Source of the DNA: Mycolicibacterium iranicum
Lineage (GTDB): Bacteria > Actinomycetota > Actinomycetes > Mycobacteriales > Mycobacteriaceae
DNA: 64,000 nt
Reading direction: 5' to 3'
Assembly: GCF_001650495.1 (NCBI RefSeq)
Contig: NZ_LWCS01000014.1
Coordinates: 1-64,000, forward strand
The notes beneath the pieces were generated by a model that saw only the letters and a program-made list of their open reading frames with translations, was not told where the DNA came from and ran no database searches. The stretch's first letter is position 1. Each line of letters opens with the position of its first letter. The position numbers and the translations under genes are program-made. Shown piece by piece: positions 26,062 through 34,671 of the stretch.

Positions 26062-27281
26062 CCAGCCAGCAGGACATGCAGCCCCTGGACTACAGGGCAG
26101 TCGACGTCGACAACCACTACTACGAACCGATCGACTCGTTCACCCGGCACCTACCCAAAGAGTTCAAGCGGCGCGGCGTGCAGATGCTGACCGAAGGCAA
26201 GCGCACCTTCGCGGTCATGGGTGGGGTCGTCAACCATTTCATCCCGAACCCGACGTTCGACCCCATCATCGAGCCTGGATGCCTCGACCTGCTGTTCCGC
26301 GGCGAGATCCCCGACGGCGTCGACCCAGCCTCGCTGATGAAAGTCGACCGCCTCGGCGATCACCCCGAGTACCAGAACCGCGACGCCCGCGTGAAGATAC
26401 TCGACAAACAGAACATCGAGACCGCCTTCATGCTGCCCACCTTCGCGTGCGGTGTCGAGGAGGGGCTCAAGCACGACGTCGAGGCCACGATGGCGTCGCT
26501 GCACGCATTCAATCTGTGGCTCGACGAGGACTGGGGCTTCGACCGGCCCGACCACCGCATTCTGTCGGCGCCCATCATCTCACTGGCCGACCCGGACAGG
26601 GCCGTGGAAGAGGTCGAGTTCGTGCTGGGTCGTGGCGCCAAGATCGTGTGCGTGCGCCCTGCGCCCGTGCCCGGGGTGGTCAAGCCGCGCTCACTGGGTG
26701 ATCCGCTGCACGACCCGGTGTGGGCCCGGTTGGCCGAAGCCGGCGTGCCGGTGGTATTCCACCTCTCCGACAGCGGCTATCTCGCCATCGCGGCGCTGTG
26801 GGGCGGCAAAGCGACATTCGAGGGGTTCGGCAAGAAGGATCCCCTCGATCAGGTGCTGCTCGACGACAGGGCGATCCACGATGCGATGGCGTCGATGATC
26901 GTGCACCAGGTGTTCACGCGCCACCCGAAGCTGAGGGTGGCCAGTATCGAGAACGGCTCCTACTTCGTCTACCGACTGATCAAGCGACTGAAGAAATCCG
27001 CCAACACCGCCCCGTATCACTACAGGGAAGATCCGGTCGAGCAGCTGAAGAACAACGTGTGGATCGCGCCGTACTACGAGGACGACGTGAAGATGCTCGC
27101 CGAGACGATCGGGGTCGACAAGATCCTGTTCGGTTCGGACTGGCCGCACGGCGAGGGCCTGGCCGACCCGATGACTTTCACCGCGGACATCCCGCAATTC
27201 CCCGAGTTCAGCTATGAGGACACCCGGAAGGTCATGCGGGACAACGCACTCACGCTCGTCGGCGCGCACGTGACGGCCTGA
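26058..27281 (+). CDS. Amidohydrolase family protein (amidohydrolase_2 / ACMSD-like)
   Basis: The 407-residue protein starts with a GTG that overlaps the crotonase stop. It has the metal-binding start VDVDNHYYEP and a C-terminal FGSDWPHGEGLADP, in which the Asp is the general base/metal ligand. Members of this TIM-barrel family decarboxylate or hydrolyse cyclic and beta-keto acids. In mycobacterial steroid- and terpenoid-type clusters such proteins are common but most have no assigned reaction. Context suggests it hydrolyses or decarboxylates a CoA-linked or ring-opened intermediate. Confidence 0.85.
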   Translation: MTSQQDMQPLDYRAVDVDNHYYEPIDSFTRHLPKEFKRRGVQMLTEGKRTFAVMGGVVNHFIPNPTFDPIIEPGCLDLLFRGEIPDGVDPASLMKVDRLGDHPEYQNRDARVKILDKQNIETAFMLPTFACGVEEGLKHDVEATMASLHAFNLWLDEDWGFDRPDHRILSAPIISLADPDRAVEEVEFVLGRGAKIVCVRPAPVPGVVKPRSLGDPLHDPVWARLAEAGVPVVFHLSDSGYLAIAALWGGKATFEGFGKKDPLDQVLLDDRAIHDAMASMIVHQVFTRHPKLRVASIENGSYFVYRLIKRLKKSANTAPYHYREDPVEQLKNNVWIAPYYEDDVKMLAETIGVDKILFGSDWPHGEGLADPMTFTADIPQFPEFSYEDTRKVMRDNALTLVGAHVTA

Positions 27282-27309
27282 CGTGGCGCGGACGCGAGGA
27301 GCATAGCGG

Positions 27310-28941
27310 ATGTCGGAGTGGACGCTGGGCGACGTCGTCGACGCCATCGCCGACGTCATACCGGATCGCACGATGCTGGTATGCGGTAGCCGCAGAACCA
27401 CCTACGGCGAGATGGCGCAGCGTACCCGCCGCTTCGCCAACTTCCTGGCCGGCCGCGGGTTCGGCGTGCACCGGGAACGCCACGAGCTGAACAACTGGGA
27501 ATGCGGGCAAGACCGTGTCGCCTTGATCATGTACAACGATCGCTACCCGGAGGTCGTCGTCGGCGCGCTGAAGGCCCGCACGGTTCCCGTGAACGTCAAC
27601 CATCACTACACGCCGCGCGAAGTCGGCGAACTCCTCGATTACGTCAATCCCCGCGCGGTCGCCTACCACCGGGCACTCGGTGCGAAGTTCGCCGCGGTGC
27701 TGCCTCCGCCGGGCTGCGAAGTGCTGATCGAGGTCGACGACGGCAGTGACGCCGCCGGTCTCGATGGCGCCGTACCGCTGGAAGATGCTGTCTCGCAGGG
27801 TGATTCTGTCCGCCGGATCGCTGGTTCACCCGACGACCTGATCATGTACTGCACCGGCGGCACGACCGGCCGCCCCAAGGGCGTGCTGTGGCGCCAGAGC
27901 GACACCTACGTGTCATCGATGGTGGGCGCCGACCATGAGTCGGCAGCAGAGATCCACGACAAGGTGATCGGCAACACCGGCGCCCCGTGGTTTGCGGTGT
28001 CGCCGCTGATGCACGCCGCGGGGCTGTGGACGGTCTTCTCAGGCGCGCTGGCGGGTCTGCCGGTCGTGCTCTACGACGATCGGGTGAAGTTCGACCCGCA
28101 AGGCGTGTGGCAGACCGCCGAGCGCGAGAGGGTGGGCTTGATGACGATGGTCGGCGACGCATATGCCGCGCCGCTGATCGCCGAGCTCCAGCGACGGGAC
28201 TACGACCTCGCCTCGCTGTATGCCATCGGAACCGGTGGTGCCGCAACCAATCCCAAGCATGTCACGGCATTGCTGGAGAAGCTCCCGCAGGTGACACTCA
28301 TCAACGGGTACGGGTCCTCGGAGACCGGGAACATGGGCTTCGGGCACAACCAGCGCGGCTCCCATCGTGACACGTTCGACCTGCGCGACGGCGGCACGGT
28401 GGCGTCCGAGGATCTGACCCGGTTCGTCGAACCGGGGGAGACCGAAGTCGGGTGGGTCGTCAGAAGGGGCCGGATTCCGCTGGGGTACTTCAACGATCCC
28501 GCCGCCACACAGACGACCTTCCCGGTGATAGACGGTGTGCGCGTGGTGGTGTCCGGCGACCGCGCGTCGCTGGAATCCGATGGGACGTTGCGGCTGTTCG
28601 GTAGGGATTCACTAGTGATCAACACCGGCGGGGAGAAGGTCTTCGTCGAGGAGATCGAGGCCGTGCTGCGCGCACAGCCTGGCGTCGTCGATGCGCTGGT
28701 CGTCGGCCGCGACAGCGAACGCTGGGGCCAGGAGGTCGTCGCGCTTATCCAGAAGGCCCCCGAGACTGCAATCGATGCCGAGACGCTGCGCGCGGCGTGC
28801 ACGGCGGACCTGGCGCGCTTCAAAGCCCCGAAAGAGTTTGTCTTCGTCGAGCAGGTGCGCAGACTGGGCAACGGCAAGGCTGACTACCGATGGGCCAAAA
28901 GCCTGGTGGCGCAGCAGGACACGCTGGTGGTTCAGCCATGA
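27310..28941 (+). CDS. Acyl-CoA synthetase (AMP-forming)
   Basis: The 543-residue enzyme has MYCTGGTTGRPKGVLWRQSD in the ATP-binding loop and NGKADYRWAK with the C-terminal catalytic Lys. Between the first strands it carries an extra segment (RGFGVHRERHELNNWECGQD) that is also present in the synthetase at 42734 but not in the three at 12399-16907. The pair are therefore paralogues of a separate subfamily, probably with bulky substrates. The gap to the upstream amidohydrolase is 28 bases, and the stop overlaps the next start by ATGA. Confidence 0.9.
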   Translation: MSEWTLGDVVDAIADVIPDRTMLVCGSRRTTYGEMAQRTRRFANFLAGRGFGVHRERHELNNWECGQDRVALIMYNDRYPEVVVGALKARTVPVNVNHHYTPREVGELLDYVNPRAVAYHRALGAKFAAVLPPPGCEVLIEVDDGSDAAGLDGAVPLEDAVSQGDSVRRIAGSPDDLIMYCTGGTTGRPKGVLWRQSDTYVSSMVGADHESAAEIHDKVIGNTGAPWFAVSPLMHAAGLWTVFSGALAGLPVVLYDDRVKFDPQGVWQTAERERVGLMTMVGDAYAAPLIAELQRRDYDLASLYAIGTGGAATNPKHVTALLEKLPQVTLINGYGSSETGNMGFGHNQRGSHRDTFDLRDGGTVASEDLTRFVEPGETEVGWVVRRGRIPLGYFNDPAATQTTFPVIDGVRVVVSGDRASLESDGTLRLFGRDSLVINTGGEKVFVEEIEAVLRAQPGVVDALVVGRDSERWGQEVVALIQKAPETAIDAETLRAACTADLARFKAPKEFVFVEQVRRLGNGKADYRWAKSLVAQQDTLVVQP

Positions 28942-29771
28942 CGCGAAAAGTCATCGATTGCCTCGTCAACGTGCATTTCGGGGAGACGGCCTCACAGCCG
29001 GAGTTCATGCTGAAGGTGCGCGACGACTACTTCAAGGGACCGAAGTCGCTCTACGAACAGGTCGAACTGCCCGCACTGCTCGACGAGATGGCCGAACATG
29101 GCGTCGAGAAGGCCGTCCTCATGGACAACCTCGTCAAGCCGTCCGTGACGGCGCGCACGTTCGTCGAGGAGAGGCCGGACAAGTTCGCGTTGGCGATCGG
29201 CGGGGTGAACCTCCTGCGTCCGATGCCGTCACTGCGTGAGCTGGCCTCCGTCGTCGCCGACCTTCCCGTCGCGTACGCGGCCGTGGGGCCGAGTTTCTGG
29301 GGCGACGGCATGTACCCGCCGAGCGACGCGGTGTACTACCCGCTCTACACCAAGTGCGCTGAACTCGAACTGCCCCTGTGTATCAACACCGGGCTTCCGG
29401 GACCGCCGATCCCCGGCGAAGTGCAGAACCCCATGCACCTCGACCGGGTGTGCGTGCGCTTCCCGGAGCTGAAACTGTGCATGATCCACGGCGCCGACCC
29501 GTGGTGGGATCTCGCGATACGGTTACTCCTCAAATATGCCAACCTGCGCATCATGACCTCGGCATGGTCACCGAAACGGTTGCCCGACAGCTTGCTTCAC
29601 TACATGCGAACCCGCGGCAAGAACAAGGTGATCTTCGCATCCGACTGGCCGGTGCTGCGGCAGAGCCGCGTCGTACCGGAGGCTCTCGCGCTGGACCTGC
29701 CGCCCGATGTACTCGACAACTATCTGTACAACAACGCCGACGAATTCTTCTTCGGAGCGAGGGGAGCTTGA
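28938..29771 (+). CDS. Amidohydrolase family protein (amidohydrolase_2)
   Basis: This shorter amidohydrolase (277 residues) starts with RKVIDCLVNVHFGE, the N-terminal D-x-x-x-x-x-H strand, and ends with IFASDWPVLRQSR, the conserved Asp motif. It is the second amidohydrolase in the operon but much shorter than the first (277 versus 407 residues), so the two probably catalyse different steps. Its ATG and TGA overlap the neighbouring genes. Confidence 0.83.
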   Translation: MTRKVIDCLVNVHFGETASQPEFMLKVRDDYFKGPKSLYEQVELPALLDEMAEHGVEKAVLMDNLVKPSVTARTFVEERPDKFALAIGGVNLLRPMPSLRELASVVADLPVAYAAVGPSFWGDGMYPPSDAVYYPLYTKCAELELPLCINTGLPGPPIPGEVQNPMHLDRVCVRFPELKLCMIHGADPWWDLAIRLLLKYANLRIMTSAWSPKRLPDSLLHYMRTRGKNKVIFASDWPVLRQSRVVPEALALDLPPDVLDNYLYNNADEFFFGARGA

Positions 29772-30823
29772 TGGACCGCTACGAACTACGCAGGCTTGAT
29801 TACAGCCTGTCTGAGGACCACCGGGCGTTGCAGGCGGCCTACAAGGACTTCTTCTCGAACCGCTGCACCATCGAGACAGTCCGCGCGGCTGAGGAATCCG
29901 GATTCGACAAGAACATGTGGGAGCGCTTGTGCGCGATGGGTGCCTCGACGATGGCGCTGCCGGAATCCGTCGGCGGTGACGGGGCGACACTCGTCGATCT
30001 CACACTGGTGGCCGAGGAGGTCGGGCGATCGCTGGCGCCGGTACCGTGGATCGACCACATCGTGGCCGCCCGCCTGCTGGCACGGCTGGGCTCGGTGGAA
30101 CCTGACGTCGTCAACGGTACGAAGCTGGTCGCGCTCGATCCTGCGCAGGACATTTCTTCCAGCACCCGCTTGATTCCCGCCGGCTCGATCGCCGACCATG
30201 TGATCGTCCGCAACGGCAACGGGGAAGATGTAGACATCGTGCTGTTGCAGTTCTCGTCTCGGCCTGCGCGCGTCGACAACATCGGTAAGCTGCCCATGGC
30301 GTGGATCGAACCTGCCGCCGCCGACAGTTGCACCGTGCTGGCCAGCGGGCGCGCGGCCCTCGCCGAATATCAACGGGCGCTGGATGAATGGCGTCTGCTC
30401 ATGGGCGCCGCATTGGTCGGGCTCGTCGAGGAGACGATGACGATCGCCGCCGAGTTCTCCAAGACGCGCTACACCCTTGGGGTCCCGATCTCGACCCTGC
30501 AGGCCATCTCCCATCCGCTGGCCAACATCGCGATCACGGTGCAGGCCGGCCGGAACCTGGCTCGCCGTGCCGCGTGGTTCCTCGACAACGAACCTGACGC
30601 GCGACGCGAGCTGGCGCCGTCGCTGTTTGTATTCATGGCCGAAGAGGCCGCCAGAGCGGCGACGATGTCCGTCCATGTCCAGGGTGGTCTCGGTGTCTCC
30701 GCCGAGGCAGCGGCTACCGCCTACCTCGTGCGGGCCAGGGGATGGGCGGTCGCCGGCGGAGATCCGGGCGCGACGGCCAAGTACATCGCAGGGATCGTCG
30801 CCGATCGTGAAGGACGGAGCTAG
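29771..30823 (+). CDS. Acyl-CoA dehydrogenase family, probable subunit of a heteromeric enzyme
   Basis: The 350-residue protein has the acyl-CoA dehydrogenase fold (SKTRYTLGVPISTLQAISHPLANIAITV, HVQGGLGVSAEA) but a GGDPGATAKY segment where the catalytic YEGTSEI is normal. It also lacks the usual T-E-P-x-x-G-S-D FAD contact. It is followed 3 bases later by a second acyl-CoA dehydrogenase. Adjacent, diverged pairs of this kind form alpha2beta2 enzymes in mycobacterial steroid degradation (ChsE-type), with the active site shared between subunits, and the same is inferred here. Confidence 0.83.
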   Translation: MDRYELRRLDYSLSEDHRALQAAYKDFFSNRCTIETVRAAEESGFDKNMWERLCAMGASTMALPESVGGDGATLVDLTLVAEEVGRSLAPVPWIDHIVAARLLARLGSVEPDVVNGTKLVALDPAQDISSSTRLIPAGSIADHVIVRNGNGEDVDIVLLQFSSRPARVDNIGKLPMAWIEPAAADSCTVLASGRAALAEYQRALDEWRLLMGAALVGLVEETMTIAAEFSKTRYTLGVPISTLQAISHPLANIAITVQAGRNLARRAAWFLDNEPDARRELAPSLFVFMAEEAARAATMSVHVQGGLGVSAEAAATAYLVRARGWAVAGGDPGATAKYIAGIVADREGRS

Positions 30824-30826
30824 GTA

Positions 30827-32014
30827 ATGGATTTCTCGTGGGTCGAGCTTTCCGACGACGATCAAAAGTTTCAGGATGACGTCCGGTTGTTTCTGAGCGA
30901 GATCGTCACCGAAGACGTCATTCGGCGTGACAGGGAGACCGGCGACAACTTTGACGAGGGAGTACATCTCGCGCTCGGCAAAGCTGGGTACCTGGAACGA
31001 GACTGGAACCCGGGTTCCGAGCGGGCGTTCACCCGGGTGGAGCGGCGAATCTGGGAGTTGGAGAAGCGACGAGCCCACGTGCCGTGGGTGACCGCGGGCA
31101 CTACTGCGATGATCGCGAAGTCTGTGGAGAAGTTCGGATCGCCCGAGCTCAAGGAGGAGGTGTTGCCCCGGGTGTACAGCGGGCACGTCCGGATGTGTCT
31201 CGGCTACACCGAGCCCGAGGGCGGATCCGACGTCGCGACGTGCAAGACCCGCGCCGTGCGCGAAGCGGACGGATCAACGTGGGTTATCGATGGCTCCAAG
31301 ATGTTCACCACCGGGGCGCACAATTGCCAGTACGTCTTCCTCATCACCAACACCGACCCGAGCGCCCCGAAACACAAGAGCCTCACCATGTTTCTGGTGC
31401 CGCTGGACACACCCGGAATCGAGATCCAAGGCATCCGCACCGTAGATGGAGACCGCACCAACATCGTGTATTACAGCGACGTGAGGATCGACGACCGCTA
31501 CCGCCTCGGCGAGGTCAACGGCGGTTGGACTGTGGTGCGCGAGCCCCTCAACGCTGAGCACGGCGACGTGTCCGCCGCCGAGGACGGTCTGGCGGATGTG
31601 TCGATCATGATGCACCAGGCCATGTTCATGGCTCACGCGGTGGACAAGGCTGCGGAGAAGTCGGCTATCCCGGATCAGCAGGGGCGCAGGCTCATCGACG
31701 ACAGTGCCGTCGCCTACCGGCTGGGTCGAAGCGTGGCGCGGCTGGAGGCATCGCTGTCGGCGCCGAGCATTTTCGGTCGGGTGGCGATCGCGCAGACCAT
31801 GCGCGACATCTCGCCCGACCTGATGGACATTCTCGGCACCGCGTCGGCACTGCCGCTCGGTACCGACGGCGCGGCCGACGACGGCGCCGCCGAATATGTG
31901 TACCGGTTCGCGCCGCTGGTCGGCATCTACGGTGGCACGCTCGAGGTTTTCCGCAACATGATCGCGCAGTACGTTCTTGGCCTCGGCAAGCCGAGTTACC
32001 CACCCGCCAGGTGA
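30827..32014 (+). CDS. Acyl-CoA dehydrogenase family, FAD-binding subunit of the pair
   Basis: The 395-residue protein has the FAD-contact motif YTEPEGGSDVA and FTTGAHNCQYVF. At the C-terminus it reads IYGGTLEVFRN, so the usual catalytic Glu of the YEGT motif is Gly. The base could be a Glu elsewhere, as in isovaleryl-CoA dehydrogenase and ChsE-type enzymes. Start ATG is at 30827. It is the last gene of the operon from site 3; the convergent junction with 32063 carries a small hairpin. Confidence 0.83.
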   Translation: MDFSWVELSDDDQKFQDDVRLFLSEIVTEDVIRRDRETGDNFDEGVHLALGKAGYLERDWNPGSERAFTRVERRIWELEKRRAHVPWVTAGTTAMIAKSVEKFGSPELKEEVLPRVYSGHVRMCLGYTEPEGGSDVATCKTRAVREADGSTWVIDGSKMFTTGAHNCQYVFLITNTDPSAPKHKSLTMFLVPLDTPGIEIQGIRTVDGDRTNIVYYSDVRIDDRYRLGEVNGGWTVVREPLNAEHGDVSAAEDGLADVSIMMHQAMFMAHAVDKAAEKSAIPDQQGRRLIDDSAVAYRLGRSVARLEASLSAPSIFGRVAIAQTMRDISPDLMDILGTASALPLGTDGAADDGAAEYVYRFAPLVGIYGGTLEVFRNMIAQYVLGLGKPSYPPAR

Positions 32015-32016
32015 TT

Positions 32017-32038
32017 TCGGCATAGTCGGTCATGCCGA
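32017..32038. terminator. Hairpin TCGGCAT-N8-ATGCCGA at a convergent junction
   Basis: The 7-base arms lie between the acyl-CoA dehydrogenase stop (32014) and the thiolase stop (32063). There is no U-run, as is common in mycobacteria. The outer sequence (GATTTCGGC) resembles the larger palindrome at 50329. Confidence 0.4.
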
Positions 32039-32062
32039 GATGGACCAACTACACCCGAATCG

Positions 32063-33208
32063 CTACGTCGTGAGGATCGTGGCTCCTGCGGTGCCCGGGG
32101 CGCCGTAGAGCTGGGCGAAGCCGACCTTCGGTTCGCCGGGAATCTGGCGGTCACCGGCTTCGCCGCGCAGCTGGCGCACGATCTCGTGCAGCTGGCGCAA
32201 CCCGGAGGCCCCGATCGGTTCTCCATTGGCGAGCAGACCGCCATCGGTGTTGACCGGCATCGTCCCGCCGATCTCGGTGGCGCCGTCGGCAATCAGCTTC
32301 TCCTGTTCGCCGTCGGTGCAGAAGCCGGCTTCGGCCATGTGGATGATCTCGGCGCCGGCGTCGGTGTCCTGCAGCTGGATCACGTCGACGTCGGAAGGCT
32401 CGACGCCCGCCTTCTCGAACGCGGCGCGTGCTGCATACACCGTCGGGGCCACGTCCTCGTCGACCGGTGCGAAGGTGGTGTTGACCTCATACGCGCCGTA
32501 CTTGCGGGTGCGCACTTCGACGGCGCGGACGAATACCGGTGTGTGCGTGTACTTGTGCGCCAAGTCGGCACGGCACATCACGACGGCGGCCGCACCCTCG
32601 TCGGGGGAGCAGAACATGTACTGCGTCAAGGGGTAGTTGAGCATGGGGGAGTCCAGGATGGCGTCCTCGTCCATCGGCTTGCGCCGGAAAGCGTTGGGAT
32701 TGAGCGCCCCGTTACGCAGATTCTTGTTGACCACCTTGGCCAGAGTCCGGTGGCTGATACCGTGGTCGTGTAGGTAACGGTTGGCCTTCATGCCGAAAAA
32801 CTGGGTGGTCAGATACTGGCCGTTCTCGGCGTACCAACTCGGCATGCCGACCAGCCCGGGATCCTCGGTGAAGGCACCGCGGGGATGCTTGTCCAGGCCG
32901 ACAGCGATGCCGATCTCGTAGTCTCCCAGTCGGATTCCGTCCGCACACGCCTTCGTGGCGCTGGCCGCGGTGGCGCACGCATTGAACACATTCGTGAACG
33001 GGATGCCCGAGAGTCCGACCATGCCGACGATGGCGTCCGGGTTGGCGACAGTCCAACTGCCGCCCACTCCGAACTGGATGTCGTTCCACGACAGGCCGGC
33101 GTCGGCGACGGCTGTGGTGATCGCGTCGACACCCATCTCCATCGCCGTCTTGCCTTCGAATCTGCCGAAAGGGTGCAGACCCACCCCGATGATCGCGACG
33201 TCATGCAT
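32063..33208 (-). CDS. Thiolase-like protein (lipid-transfer/SCPx type)
   Basis: The 381-residue protein starts MHDVAIIGVGLHPFGRFEGK and has the nucleophilic Cys79 in FNACATAAS, as in SCPx-type thiolases. The histidine motif G-H-P-x-G-A reads NGEPIGASG, with Glu instead of His. That suggests an altered reaction such as retro-aldol cleavage by Ltp2-type proteins, or a loss of ketothiolase activity. The ATG at 33208 has AAAGGA upstream and overlaps the upstream gene by 8 bases. A longer frame to 33484 is not used. Confidence 0.85.
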   Translation of the reverse strand: MHDVAIIGVGLHPFGRFEGKTAMEMGVDAITTAVADAGLSWNDIQFGVGGSWTVANPDAIVGMVGLSGIPFTNVFNACATAASATKACADGIRLGDYEIGIAVGLDKHPRGAFTEDPGLVGMPSWYAENGQYLTTQFFGMKANRYLHDHGISHRTLAKVVNKNLRNGALNPNAFRRKPMDEDAILDSPMLNYPLTQYMFCSPDEGAAAVVMCRADLAHKYTHTPVFVRAVEVRTRKYGAYEVNTTFAPVDEDVAPTVYAARAAFEKAGVEPSDVDVIQLQDTDAGAEIIHMAEAGFCTDGEQEKLIADGATEIGGTMPVNTDGGLLANGEPIGASGLRQLHEIVRQLRGEAGDRQIPGEPKVGFAQLYGAPGTAGATILTT

Positions 33209-34067
33209 GGCGTGAGTCCTTTCCGTCGGGGCCGAGTGCGTTGTCTCCTGACGCAAACGCTTCGCGCGAGCGCACGAGTTGGGCCTGCTGAATGACGGCG
33301 ACGGGCCCGTCTTCGTCGAACAGCGTGCCCCGGGACACGCCGACCCCGTCAGCGCCGTAATGATTTTCGGAGCGAACACCGATCCAGGTGCCCTCAGGCA
33401 TGCGGTGGATGTGCACCGCGAGGTCGGTGTTGAGGAAGGTGTACCGGCTCGGGTCCAGGCGGCTTCCCATGCCGTTGGCGACATCGGCGACCGAGAACAG
33501 TCGCTGTGCCGGCGTCATCGTCTCCCCGGCCACCAAATCGACCAGGGGCATCGCCCAGCACTCGGCCTGCACGCTGTGCAGGATGTCGTTGAGCCAGCGC
33601 CAGTCCAGGCTCTGGATATAGGTGCGTTCGCTGCCGTCTTCCGGGAGACGGCGTCGGCCTTCGTTCACAGGTCGCATCGGCTCGACCGGGGTCGCGGGGA
33701 GTACCAATGCCTTTGAACTCTGGAACCGCCACGCGGAGGCCGTCGCGACCCGCCGCGGTGTCCCGTCGGGCCCTGGCGAGGTCATGTCGGCGCTGAGTAA
33801 TTCGATCTGCCTGCCCGGTCGCTCGACACGGGCCTGCACCCACAGTTCGTCGCTGACGGGAACCGGACCGAGGAGGTCGATCACGACGCGGGTGAGGCGG
33901 GCGTCGTCACGCGGCATGCAGTGCTCGACTGCCCGTACGAGGAGTGCCGACACCGGGGCGGCGTTCTGCATGGACGATCCCCACGTGCTGATGACATGGT
34001 CGGAGGCCGCGAATCGCTCCCCACGGGGGTCGTCGGCGTCGACGAGTTCGTAGTAGGCGTCGGTCAC
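33201..34067 (-). CDS. Acyl-CoA thioesterase-like protein (double hot-dog)
   Basis: The 288-residue protein resembles TesB/acyl-CoA thioesterase II-type double hot-dog proteins; RYTFLNTDLAVHIHRMPEGTWIGVRSENHYGADGVGVSRGTLFDEDGPVAV is a typical second hot-dog domain. The start is GTG at 34067 with GGACAGGAC upstream; earlier ATG codons in the same frame are not convincing. It could release a free acid from a CoA ester or act as a hot-dog partner of the thiolase-like protein encoded next to it. The pair forms a two-gene minus operon. Confidence 0.8.
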   Translation of the reverse strand: MTDAYYELVDADDPRGERFAASDHVISTWGSSMQNAAPVSALLVRAVEHCMPRDDARLTRVVIDLLGPVPVSDELWVQARVERPGRQIELLSADMTSPGPDGTPRRVATASAWRFQSSKALVLPATPVEPMRPVNEGRRRLPEDGSERTYIQSLDWRWLNDILHSVQAECWAMPLVDLVAGETMTPAQRLFSVADVANGMGSRLDPSRYTFLNTDLAVHIHRMPEGTWIGVRSENHYGADGVGVSRGTLFDEDGPVAVIQQAQLVRSREAFASGDNALGPDGKDSRHA

Positions 34068-34252
34068 GTCCTGTCCTGTCTCGTGCCGCGAAGGCCAACT
34101 GCAGGATATGGTGCCACTTATCGAAAGCACAACCGGATGTCTTACAGGAGGTGTGGAAGACCGCGTTACGAGGGTGGGACGGCTGCCGCAGGGTCAGCCC
34201 GCAGAACGCGTCCTCTTGGTTCCACGTTCCGGTGCGGACTCTGCCGTGACGC

Positions 34253-34627
34253 TCAGCTCGGGTCGATGAGTGTGCGGAACTGATTGGCGGGGAACACCGA
34301 CGCGTTCGACGACCGGACTCGCTCGGCCAGCGTCCGGTCCGATGTCGCCACCCAGATCTGCTCGGGATGCGAGTCGGCCACGATGAGTCTGACGATCTCG
34401 TCGTCGGCGGAGTTCGGGCCGTGGACGGGCGCGTGGGCGACGGTGACCGCCTCGGACTCGATCGAAGGTGACGGCGGGCGCTCGAAAACCACCGTCACAT
34501 CGACACCTTCGGCGACAGCCCAGCGTTCGAGACGACCCACCAGCATCGCCATGGCGCGCTGCCGGTCTCGCCACCAGCCGTCGGGCCGTGATCCGATCAC
34601 GTTCATTCCGTCGACAATCCACCGCAT
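34253..34627 (-). CDS. NYN/PIN-like domain protein (YacP-type nuclease)
   Basis: The 124-residue protein opens with MRWIVDGMNVIGSRPDGWWRDR and has SADDEIVRLI and WVATSDRTLAERV, the acidic NYN-domain signature (D-x-x-N, D-D-x-I, S-D) of metal-dependent RNA-processing nucleases related to PIN domains. The N- and C-termini fit the small stand-alone family. It starts 44 bases from the divergent molybdoenzyme gene. Its context gives no link to catabolism; an RNA-processing housekeeping role is more likely. Confidence 0.85.
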   Translation of the reverse strand: MRWIVDGMNVIGSRPDGWWRDRQRAMAMLVGRLERWAVAEGVDVTVVFERPPSPSIESEAVTVAHAPVHGPNSADDEIVRLIVADSHPEQIWVATSDRTLAERVRSSNASVFPANQFRTLIDPS

Positions 34628-34671
34628 CCGCCGCAGACTATCGAAGAAGTGCAGCCCAGAAGAGGACCGAT

